In this document: piece by piece, positions 7,020 through 13,937 of the stretch | Numbering within the stretch: position 1 is the stretch's first letter | Layout of the letters: each line of letters opens with the position of its first letter | Assembly: GCA_002898855.1 (NCBI GenBank) | Contig: BEIR01000007.1 | Location: 1 to 17,942 of the forward strand | Direction: 5' to 3' | DNA length: 17,942 nt | Source of the DNA: a bacterium HR41 | Lineage (GTDB): Bacteria > Actinomycetota > Thermoleophilia > Solirubrobacterales > Thermoleophilaceae | Notes under the pieces: model-generated | Seen by the model: the letters and a program-made list of their open reading frames with translations, nothing else | Told to the model about the DNA's origin: nothing | The model's database searches: none | Translations under genes and position numbers: made by a program

Positions 7020-8318
7020 TCAACGGGCGCTCGCGGCCGCCAGCCGCGCGAGCACGGCGTCAATGCGCGCCAGTGTCTCGTCGCGCCCGAGCGCGGCGAG
7101 CGACTCGAAGATCCCCGGCGACACCTTCGACCCGGTTACCGCCACGCGCAGCGGCTGGAACACCGCCGCCCCCTTCACGCCGAGCTCCTCGACGAGCGCG
7201 CGCAACGCTCTCTGGATCGGTTCGACGGAAAAGTCGTCGAGAGCGGCGAGCCGTTCGCGCGCTCGCTCGAGACGCTCACGGGCACCGCTCTCGGCCAACC
7301 ACGCCACGAGCTCGGGGGCGGGCTCGCGCCGCTCGAGCACGAACCCGGCTAACGGCCAGAAGTCGGCGAGCGTCTGCAGCTTCTCTTGCGCAGCCTCGGC
7401 CGCCCGCCTCAGCTTCTCTCGGTCGACCTTGTCGCGCGCGACGATCGCCTCGTGGTCGAGGTAGTCGACGAGCCGTTCGACGAGCTCGTCGAGCGGGAGC
7501 TTGCGCAGGTAGTGACCGTTCATCCAGCGCAGCTTCTGCTCGTCGAAGACCGCCGGCGAGCGCGACACGCGCGCGAGCGAGAAGTGCTCGATCAGCGTCT
7601 CGGTATCGATGAAGGTGGTGCGATCGTCGAGCCCCCAGCCGAGCAGCGCAAGGTAGTTGCGCACCGCCTCGGGCAGGTAGCCGCGCGCACGCAGCTCCTC
7701 GACCGACGTCGCGCCGTGGCGCTTCGACAGCTTTTTGCCGTCAGGACCGTGCAACAGCGGCAGGTGGGCGTAGGCCGGTGGGTCGTACCCGAGAGCGCGG
7801 ATCACCATCAGCTGGCGAGGCGTGTTCGAGAGGTGATCGTCGCCGCGCACGACGTGGCTTATCTCCATGTCGAGGTCGTCAACGGCTACTGCCAGGTTGT
7901 AGAGCGGACTGCCGTCGGAGCGGCGGATAACGAAGTCCTTGATCGCGTCGTGAGGAAAACGGATCGGGCCGCGGATCAGATCCTCGACCACCGTTTCGCC
8001 GGGCGGTACGCGGAAGCGCACCGCACCTTCGTCCTCGTAGGCGTGCCCGTCACGTAACAGCTGTTCGATCGCCTCGTTGTGGCGGTCGGCGCGCTCGGCT
8101 TGGGAGAACGGACCCTCATCCCAGTCGAGCTCGAGCCAGCGCAGCGCTTCCAGGATGCGCTCACGGTTCTCGGGCGTGGAGCGTTCGCGGTCGGTGTCCT
8201 CGATGCGCAGCACGAAGGCGCCACCCGACCCCCGCGCGAGCAGCCAGTTGTAGAGTGCCGTGCGCGCCCCGCCGACGTGGAGCTCGCCGGTCGGCGACGG
8301 CGCGAAGCGGACGCGCAT
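7020..8318 (-). CDS. gltX: Glutamyl-tRNA synthetase, compact form
   Basis: A 432-residue class I synthetase that attaches glutamate to tRNA. The Rossmann core begins VRFAPSPTGELHVGGART (the HIGH motif is HVGG at 14-17), with RIEDTDRER at 38-46, NLAVAVDDLDM and GDDHLSNTPRQ at about 141-169, and the KMSKS motif as KKLSKRHG (195-202). A full C-terminal anticodon-binding half follows, so this is not a truncated GluQ-RS. The segment after GHAY (91-94) goes almost directly to VRFRVPPGE, lacking the zinc-binding insert and its Cys residues found in E. coli GltX; hence the short length (family usually about 460-500). ATG at 8318 was chosen because the family start fits and TAGAGC lies 8 bases upstream; GTG at 8339 would add 7 residues. 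It is divergent from nfo. Confidence 0.95.
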   Translation of the reverse strand: MRVRFAPSPTGELHVGGARTALYNWLLARGSGGAFVLRIEDTDRERSTPENRERILEALRWLELDWDEGPFSQAERADRHNEAIEQLLRDGHAYEDEGAVRFRVPPGETVVEDLIRGPIRFPHDAIKDFVIRRSDGSPLYNLAVAVDDLDMEISHVVRGDDHLSNTPRQLMVIRALGYDPPAYAHLPLLHGPDGKKLSKRHGATSVEELRARGYLPEAVRNYLALLGWGLDDRTTFIDTETLIEHFSLARVSRSPAVFDEQKLRWMNGHYLRKLPLDELVERLVDYLDHEAIVARDKVDREKLRRAAEAAQEKLQTLADFWPLAGFVLERREPAPELVAWLAESGARERLERARERLAALDDFSVEPIQRALRALVEELGVKGAAVFQPLRVAVTGSKVSPGIFESLAALGRDETLARIDAVLARLAAASAR

Positions 8319-8345
8319 GGGAGCTTGCTCTAAGGACACGGCCGG

Positions 8346-9215
8346 ATGCTAATCGGGGCGCACGTCTCGACGGCGGGCGGTCTCGCCAAAGCTTGGGAGC
8401 GCGGCCGCGAGCTCGGCTGCGATGCGATCCAGGTGTTCAACCAGTCGCCACGCCAGTGGCGCCCGACGGCCTGGAAGGACGACGACATCGCCCGCTTCCG
8501 CGAGCTCGTCGCCGAGGGGCCGGTGCGGGCAACGGTCATCCACGCCGTCTATCTGCTCAACTGCGCCGCCGCCGACCGCGAGCTGTGGCGCAAGTCGGTC
8601 GACTCGCTGATCCACTCGCTGCGCATGGGCGACCAGATCGACGCCGTCGGTGTCGTGCTGCACCCTGGGTCGGCGCGCGGCGAGCCGCGTCCCGAGGCGC
8701 ACCGACGCGTCGGCGAAGCGATCCGCGCGGCGCTAGCCGAGTCCGAGCGCTGCCCGCTGTTGCTCGAGGACACCGCGGGCGCGGGCGACACCATCGGTCG
8801 CGACTTCGACGAGCTCGCCCGGCTTCTCGAGCTCGGTGGCGGCGACGGTCGCCTTGGCGTCTGTCTCGACTCCTGTCATCTGCTCGCTAGCGGCTTCGAC
8901 ATCCGTGACAGCGAGCGGCTGGCGCGGGTCGTCGACGAGTTCGACCGCACGGTCGGTCTCGACCGCTTGCGCTGCTTGCACGTCAACGACTCGCGCGAAC
9001 CGCTCGGTTCCAACCGCGACCGGCACGCGCCGCTCGGCCAGGGCGAGCTCGGGAGCGAGGGATGCGCCGCGTTTCTCTCCGAACCGCGTTTCGACGGTCT
9101 GCCGGCGATCTTCGAAGGGCCGGGCGTCGACGGCAAAGCGCCGGTCGCCCGCGACGTGGCATTGATGCGCGAACTGCGCGAGAAGGGGCTCGCCGCGCGC
9201 GGGTCCGCTTCCTAG
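8346..9215 (+). CDS. nfo: Deoxyribonuclease IV (AP endonuclease, Nfo family)
   Basis: A 289-residue TIM-barrel enzyme that cleaves the DNA backbone 5' of abasic sites and removes damaged 3' ends in base-excision repair. All nine trinuclear zinc ligands of the family can be placed: His66 (VIHAVYLLN), His106 (VLHPGS), Glu141 (LLEDTAG), Asp175 and His178 (CLDSCHLLASG), His212 (LHVNDS), Asp225 and His227 (NRDRHAPLGQG), and Glu257 (IFEGPG). Their spacing is close to E. coli Nfo. The length is normal and the protein should be active. ATG at 8346 is immediately followed by the conserved IGAHVSTAGG. The gap to the divergent gltX start is only 27 bases, so its promoter must lie mostly inside the gltX 5' coding region. 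Confidence 0.95.
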   Translation: MLIGAHVSTAGGLAKAWERGRELGCDAIQVFNQSPRQWRPTAWKDDDIARFRELVAEGPVRATVIHAVYLLNCAAADRELWRKSVDSLIHSLRMGDQIDAVGVVLHPGSARGEPRPEAHRRVGEAIRAALAESERCPLLLEDTAGAGDTIGRDFDELARLLELGGGDGRLGVCLDSCHLLASGFDIRDSERLARVVDEFDRTVGLDRLRCLHVNDSREPLGSNRDRHAPLGQGELGSEGCAAFLSEPRFDGLPAIFEGPGVDGKAPVARDVALMRELREKGLAARGSAS

Positions 9216-9223
9216 CGCGCGGC
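9192..9223. terminator. Candidate bidirectional terminator hairpin at the nfo stop
   Basis: A perfect 9-bp inverted repeat (GCCGCGCGC at 9192-9200, GCGCGCGGC at 9215-9223) with a 14-base loop straddles the nfo stop. It sits at the junction with a convergent gene that ends only 9 bases away. It overlaps coding sequence and has no U-tract, so it may be chance in GC-rich sequence. Confidence 0.33.
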
Positions 9224-9224
9224 T

Positions 9225-9620
9225 TCAGCGGTCGAGGCGGTCGCGCAGGTCGAAGCGCTCGTCGGCTAGCGGCACGGGGTCGCGCCAGAAGTCGGGGTTG
9301 GTGCACTCGAACGCGGGGCCGCTGCCGTAGTAGGCGCGCTCGACGCCGGTGCGACAGAACGGCAGCGGGTGCGAGGCAAGGCGCATGCCCCCGAACCCTT
9401 GGCTCGTGCGCTCCGCCTCTTCGAAGAGCTCGACGTCGATCTCGCCGCGGAAAACCTTGTGCAGGCAGCCCATGTAGCGGCGCCCGCTCGCCCCCTCCTC
9501 GTACACGTAGAGGTAGGGACACTGCGCCTCGACGCAGCCCGCTGGGTACACGAGGCGGTCGCAGAACGCGCAGCACTGGCGGCACTCGCGCAGCGCTTCG
9601 ATCCGCGACGTCGCTTGCAC
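9225..9620 (-). CDS. Small cysteine-rich protein of unknown function
   Basis: A 131-residue protein with nine cysteines at 13, 16, 17, 20, 29, 34, 52, 89 and 106. The N-terminal cluster reads CxxCCxxC and then PAGCVEAQCPYLYVYEE, with a further GCLHKVF around 52. The spacing suggests a bound zinc ion or iron-sulfur cluster, but I do not recognise a named family. No signal peptide or membrane segment is seen. The C-terminal part (about 85-131) is polar and rich in Asp, Arg and Pro. Its position, 43 bases downstream of dnaE on the same strand, allows read-through. However, a TAGACT hexamer lies 6 bases before its GTG start, suggesting its own promoter. Its composition and GC match its neighbours, so there is no sign of recent transfer. 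Confidence 0.78.
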   Translation of the reverse strand: MQATSRIEALRECRQCCAFCDRLVYPAGCVEAQCPYLYVYEEGASGRRYMGCLHKVFRGEIDVELFEEAERTSQGFGGMRLASHPLPFCRTGVERAYYGSGPAFECTNPDFWRDPVPLADERFDLRDRLDR

Positions 9621-9626
9621 GCAGCG

Positions 9627-9632
9627 AGTCTA
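9627..9632 (-). promoter_or_regulatory. Candidate -10 element for the cysteine-rich gene
   Basis: The minus strand reads TAGACT, then 6 bases, then the GTG start at 9620. This is standard spacing for a leaderless transcript. A purine-rich GGAGCGGGGG lies further upstream but too far to be a ribosome site. Confidence 0.4.
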
Positions 9633-9663
9633 CCCCCGCTCCACGGGCTGCGACGAGAACGAC

Positions 9664-12600
9664 TCAGGCACGGACTATCGCCAGACCCTCGAGCGTCGCG
9701 AGCTCGGCACAACAACTGCGGTCGCCGGACACACGCCACTTGTCGCCGAGCACGAGCACGCGTCCGCCGACACGCACGCGCACCTCGCGGTCGCCCGGAT
9801 GGTGCGAGAGGATCTCGCGCAGCTCCTCGATCGCGCTGCGCGGCACGTCGCGCAGCTCGAGCTCGAGCGCGTCAGCGCCGCGTTGCCGTGCGCCGTTCCT
9901 GCCCGCGCTGCCGTTGCGACGTCCGCTCGCGCTGGCGCTGCCGTTCGCGCCGTTTCTGTCACGAGCGCTGTCGCCCCCGGGCGCGTTCGCGGGCCCGCTC
10001 GCAGCCCCCTCCCCGACGGCATCGTCGGCGAGCTCGCGCCGGGCTCGCTCGACCTCTTCGGGTGAGGGCTCGAAAGCGCTGATCTCCTGCGCGATCAACT
10101 TCGTCTCGCCGGCCTCTTTGTGGTCGACGCGCCCGCGCACCAGCAGCACCCGGTCGGGCTCGATCAGCTCGCCGTGCTGCTGATAGCACGAGCCCATAAC
10201 GAGCACCTCGACCTGGCCTTCGAGATCGTCGATCGTGCAGAAGACCATCGGTTCGCCGCTCTTGGTGCGGATGCGCTTGCGCTCGGTGACCATCCCGCCG
10301 ACGGTGACGACATCGCCGTCGCGGCGCGACGCAAGCTCGGCGAGCGAGCAGTCGCTAGCTAGCCGCAGCGCGGGACGCAGCTCCTTCAGGGGGTGGCTCG
10401 ACAAAAACAAGCCGAGCGTTTCCTTCTCCCACTGGTTGATCTGTTCCTGCGCGTCGGCAAGGGCCGGCACCGGCGGGTCGTCGCTTGCGGCGGGTGCGCC
10501 ACCGCCGGCGTCGCCGAGATCGAAGATCGACGCCTGACCGAGCTGCGTGTCCTGCTGGTGTTTCTGACCGGCGGCTTGTGCCTGGGCGAGCACCGCCAGC
10601 ATGCCGCTGCGGGTGGCACCGGTCGAGTCGAACGCGCCGCATTTGATCAGCGCTTCGATCGCTTTTTTGTTCACCGCGCGGTGATCGACACGGCGACAGA
10701 AGTCCCAGATCGAGCGGAACGGTCCGCCCTGTTCGCGCGCGCGGATGATCGCGTCGACCGCCTGCGACCCGACGTTCTTGACGGCGTCGAGTCCGAAACG
10801 GATCTTTCCCGGCCGGTCGTTCCCGGGCTCGTGGATGACGCGGAAGTCGTGGCCCGACTCGTTGACGTCGGGGGGCAGAACCTCGATGCCCATCTCGTCG
10901 CACTGGGCGACGAAGAACGGCACCTTGTCCTTGGTCTGCATCACCGACGAGATCAGCGCCGCCATGTACTCGGCCGGGTAGTTGGCCTTGAGCCACGCTG
11001 TCCGGTACGAGATCAGCGCGTAGCAGGCGGCGTGCGAGCGGTTGAAGGAGTAGTCGGCCGCAGCCTCGTTGGCCGCCCACAGCTCCTGGATCACGCGCTC
11101 GTCGGTGCCCGTCTTGCGTGCGCCCTCGACGAAGCGGTCCTTGAGCTGCGCCATCTTGTCGCGCAGCTTCTTGCCGATCGCCTTGCGCAGATCGTCGGCC
11201 TCGGCGCCCGAGAAGCCGGCGATCTCCTTGGCGATCTGCATCGACTGCTCCTGGTAGAGGATCACGCCGTAGGTCGACTCGGTGATCGGGCGCAGGCGCT
11301 CGTCGAGGTACTCGACCGCCTCGGGGTTGCGTTTGTTGCGCGCGTAGGTGTCGATGTGCCGCATCGCGCCCGGGCGGTAGAGCGCGACAAGGGCGACGAG
11401 GTCGTTGAACTCGGTGGGGCGCACCTTGCGCAACGCTTCGCGCATCCCTTCCGACTCGAACTGGAAGACGCCGATCGAGTCGCCGCGCGCGAGCATCTCG
11501 TAGGTCTTGCGATCGTCGAGCGGCAGCTTCGCCATGTCCGGCCGCTGGCCGGTGGACTCCTCGATGATGTCGAGCGCCGACTCGATGACGTCGAGGTTGC
11601 GCAGCCCGAGGAAGTCCATCTTCAAAAGGCCGATCTCCTCGAGCGGCTTCATCGAGTACTGCGTCACGACGCGGTACCGGCGCTCGCCGCCGCGCGTGTC
11701 CTCGGCGAGCTGGAGCGGGACGATCTCGGTGAGCGGACGGTCGGCGATCACCACCGCGGCGGCGTGGATTGAGTTGTTGCGCACGATCCCCTCGAGGCCG
11801 CGCGCGGTGTCGATGATGCGGCGGGCGTCGGGCTCGGTCTCGTACACGCGGCGCAGATCGGGCTCCTCGGCCAGGTACTCGTCGAAACTCTTTGTGCGCC
11901 CCATCACCGGCTCGGGGATCAGCTTCGCCAAGCGGTCACCGGTGGCGTAGTCGTAACCGAGCACGCGCGCCGCGTCGCGCGTGGCGGCGCGCGGCAGCAT
12001 GCGGCCGAAGGTGATGATCTGGGCGACGCGGTCGCGCCCGTACTTCTGCGCGACGTACTCGATCACGCGCTCCCGCCCCTTCACCGAGAAGTCGATGTCG
12101 ATATCGGGCATCGACACCCGCTCGGGGTTGAGGAAGCGCTCGAACAGAAGGTCGTAGGCGAGCGGATCGACGTCGGTGATCTCGAGGCAGTACGAGACGA
12201 TCGAGCCGGCCGCGGACCCGCGCCCGGGACCGACCGCGATGCCGTTCTGTTTGGCGAAGCGCACGAAGTCCCAGACGATCAGGAAGTAGGCGCTGAAGCC
12301 CATGCGCTCGATCACGTCGAGCTCGTACTCGAGGCGCTCGCGAGCCTGGGCGGGCGGCGGGTCGCCGTAGCGCTTGCGCAACCCGGCTGCAGCTAGCTCG
12401 CGCAGGTACTCCGCTTCGCTGCGCCCGTCGGGGGTCGGGAAGCGCGGCAAAAGCAGGCGGCCGAGCTCGATCTCGACGTTGCAGCGCTCGGCGATCTCGA
12501 GCGTCGTGGCGACCGCCTCGGGGAGATCGCGGAAGGCGGCCTGCATCTCTTGCGAGTCCTTGAGATAGAACTCGTTGGTCTCGAAGCGTAGCTTGGGGTT

Positions 12601-13293
12601 GGCAAGCGTGCTTTTCGTCTGCACGCACAGCAGCGCCTGGTGGTTGTCGTAATCCTCGCGGCGCAGATAGTGGACGTCGGCGGTCGCCACTAGCGGCCGC
12701 CCGACCTCGCGCGCGATGCGCACGATCCCCTCGTTGGCCTTCTCCTGCGCGTCGAGCCCGTTGCGCTGGATCTCGAAGTAGACGTTGTCGCTGCCGAAGA
12801 TCTGGAGCAGATCGTCGACGTGGGCGCGCGCTGCCGACACGTCGTCGGCGACGAGGCGGCGGCAGAAGCGCGACTGCAAACAGCCGGTGAGGACGATCAC
12901 GCCGGCGGCGTGGCGCTCGAGCAGGTCGAGGTCGACGTTGGCCTTGCCGCGCTTGTAACCCTCGAGGTAGCTCGCGGACGACAGCTTGACGAGGTTGCGG
13001 AACCCCTCGTCGGTGGCGGCGAGCAGCGTCAGGTGGTTGCGCTCGTAGCGCAGCGCTTCGCTTTTGATGTCGTCGACGAGGTACGCCTCGAGACCGAGGA
13101 TCGGCTTGATCCCGTGCTTGCGGCACGCCTGGTAGTGCTCGACGGCACCGTTCAACACCCCGTGGTCGGTGAGACCGAGCGCCGGCTGCTCGAACGCTGC
13201 TGCGCGCTCCGCCATCTGCTCGATGCGACAGGCTCCGTCGAGCAGCGAGTACTCGGAGTGGACGTGGAGGTGCGCGAACGACGGCTGCGCCAC
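9664..13293 (-). CDS. dnaE: DNA polymerase III alpha subunit
   Basis: A 1209-residue replicative polymerase. Domains: PHP (about 5-280), with all nine metal ligands present (His10, His12, Asp19, His44, Glu69, His87, Cys138, Asp206, His208); palm and fingers, with GPGRGSAAGS at 355-364, the catalytic aspartates in PDIDIDF (Asp397, Asp399) and the third at Asp560 in KMDFLGLRNL; helix-hairpin-helix region (about 830-900); OB fold (about 985-1075). A Gly/Asn/Ala/Arg-rich linker of about 50 residues (1085-1137) leads to a small final domain. This is the DnaE rather than the PolC type. The intact PHP site suggests built-in 3'-5' proofreading, as known for mycobacterial DnaE1. No intein is present. 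The GTG start at 13293 directly precedes conserved FAHLHVHSEYSLLDG, and TATAGT lies 8 bases before it. Confidence 0.97.
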   Translation of the reverse strand: MAQPSFAHLHVHSEYSLLDGACRIEQMAERAAAFEQPALGLTDHGVLNGAVEHYQACRKHGIKPILGLEAYLVDDIKSEALRYERNHLTLLAATDEGFRNLVKLSSASYLEGYKRGKANVDLDLLERHAAGVIVLTGCLQSRFCRRLVADDVSAARAHVDDLLQIFGSDNVYFEIQRNGLDAQEKANEGIVRIAREVGRPLVATADVHYLRREDYDNHQALLCVQTKSTLANPKLRFETNEFYLKDSQEMQAAFRDLPEAVATTLEIAERCNVEIELGRLLLPRFPTPDGRSEAEYLRELAAAGLRKRYGDPPPAQARERLEYELDVIERMGFSAYFLIVWDFVRFAKQNGIAVGPGRGSAAGSIVSYCLEITDVDPLAYDLLFERFLNPERVSMPDIDIDFSVKGRERVIEYVAQKYGRDRVAQIITFGRMLPRAATRDAARVLGYDYATGDRLAKLIPEPVMGRTKSFDEYLAEEPDLRRVYETEPDARRIIDTARGLEGIVRNNSIHAAAVVIADRPLTEIVPLQLAEDTRGGERRYRVVTQYSMKPLEEIGLLKMDFLGLRNLDVIESALDIIEESTGQRPDMAKLPLDDRKTYEMLARGDSIGVFQFESEGMREALRKVRPTEFNDLVALVALYRPGAMRHIDTYARNKRNPEAVEYLDERLRPITESTYGVILYQEQSMQIAKEIAGFSGAEADDLRKAIGKKLRDKMAQLKDRFVEGARKTGTDERVIQELWAANEAAADYSFNRSHAACYALISYRTAWLKANYPAEYMAALISSVMQTKDKVPFFVAQCDEMGIEVLPPDVNESGHDFRVIHEPGNDRPGKIRFGLDAVKNVGSQAVDAIIRAREQGGPFRSIWDFCRRVDHRAVNKKAIEALIKCGAFDSTGATRSGMLAVLAQAQAAGQKHQQDTQLGQASIFDLGDAGGGAPAASDDPPVPALADAQEQINQWEKETLGLFLSSHPLKELRPALRLASDCSLAELASRRDGDVVTVGGMVTERKRIRTKSGEPMVFCTIDDLEGQVEVLVMGSCYQQHGELIEPDRVLLVRGRVDHKEAGETKLIAQEISAFEPSPEEVERARRELADDAVGEGAASGPANAPGGDSARDRNGANGSASASGRRNGSAGRNGARQRGADALELELRDVPRSAIEELREILSHHPGDREVRVRVGGRVLVLGDKWRVSGDRSCCAELATLEGLAIVRA

Positions 13294-13301
13294 GGCGAGC
13301 C

Positions 13302-13307
13302 ACTATA
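13302..13307 (-). promoter_or_regulatory. Candidate -10 element for dnaE
   Basis: The minus strand reads TATAGT, a near-consensus -10 hexamer, then 8 bases, then the dnaE GTG. The 53-base divergent gap has few other AT-rich spots. No good -35 element and no Shine-Dalgarno sequence are seen, so the mRNA may be leaderless or have a leader of 1-2 bases. Confidence 0.45.
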
Positions 13308-13346
13308 GGACTGCGAGCGGACCGCAAATGTGCGACGATCGGCGCC

Positions 13347-13829
13347 ATGATGCGCCAGGGGCCGATTCCTTTGTTCCTGCACGGGCTGCTCGAGTACGTG
13401 GGCGGAATCGCCTTTCTCGCGGCGCCCGTCGTGCTCGATTATGGGTCGGGCGCGGCGACAGCGATCTCGCTCGCGTTCGGCGTCGCGATGATCGTCGTCG
13501 CCGCGAGCTCCGACGGCCCCACCGGCCTCGTCAGTCAGCTGCCACGTTCGGCGCACCTGGTGATCGACCTGTTGCTGGCGGTGGCGGCGATCGCGATGCC
13601 GTTCCTTGCCGGGTTCGCGGACGAGCGCGAACCGACGGCTTTTTTCATGGTGGCCGGCGTGATCTACCTGCTCGTGGCGATCGGCACGCGTTTCTCGCGC
13701 CCGCAAGCGACGCTCGCTGCGCGCGGCAGTTCGCACCTCGACGGCGAGGGGGACGATCGGAGCTCAGCGAGCGCGGCGGCTGGCGGCAGCGACGACGACA
13801 CCACCGGCGAGCGTCACCGCTCCGAGTAA
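13347..13829 (+). CDS. Four-helix membrane protein, SPW-like
   Basis: A 160-residue protein with predicted membrane helices at about 10-28, 36-54, 72-90 and 98-114, and a hydrophilic Ser/Ala/Asp-rich tail (115-160). The two-fold pattern of helix pairs, with LHGLLEYVGG at the start and MPFLAGFADE before the last helix, resembles the SPW-repeat family of small bacterial membrane proteins, whose function is unknown. The family call is tentative. ATG at 13347 is followed by a second ATG at 13350; either may be used. It is divergent from dnaE with a 53-base gap. Its last 66 bases overlap, on the opposite strand, the 3' end of the small ORF that follows argG. Confidence 0.75.
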   Translation: MMRQGPIPLFLHGLLEYVGGIAFLAAPVVLDYGSGAATAISLAFGVAMIVVAASSDGPTGLVSQLPRSAHLVIDLLLAVAAIAMPFLAGFADEREPTAFFMVAGVIYLLVAIGTRFSRPQATLAARGSSHLDGEGDDRSSASAAAGGSDDDTTGERHRSE

Positions 13830-13937
13830 GAGGAGTGCGCGCCGGTGGCGTGCGACCCAGCGGCGCGCCAAGCGCCGACCGACCTGCCACGTCACCCAGC
13901 CGAGCAGCGCGTAACCGTCGCGGTGCAGGCGGCTCAT
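13764..13937 (-). CDS. 57-residue small membrane protein coupled to argG
   Basis: An open frame of 57 codons plus stop. The first half is basic and aromatic (MSRLHRDGYALLGWVTWQVG, then several Arg); residues about 34-52 form a single hydrophobic helix (ALLLLGAVTLAGGVVVAAA), with SRRAR at the end. This gives a one-pass membrane protein with positive charge on both sides. Its ATG overlaps the argG stop by four bases (ATGA, 13934-13937), the same coupling seen elsewhere in this window, which argues for real translation. I know of no family. The 3' end overlaps the convergent SPW-like gene by 66 bases, so part of its codon pattern is constrained by that gene. It could be a chance ORF in GC-rich sequence, but the hydrophobic block and exact overlap make that less likely. 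Confidence 0.6.
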   Translation of the reverse strand: MSRLHRDGYALLGWVTWQVGRRLARRWVARHRRALLLLGAVTLAGGVVVAAASRRAR

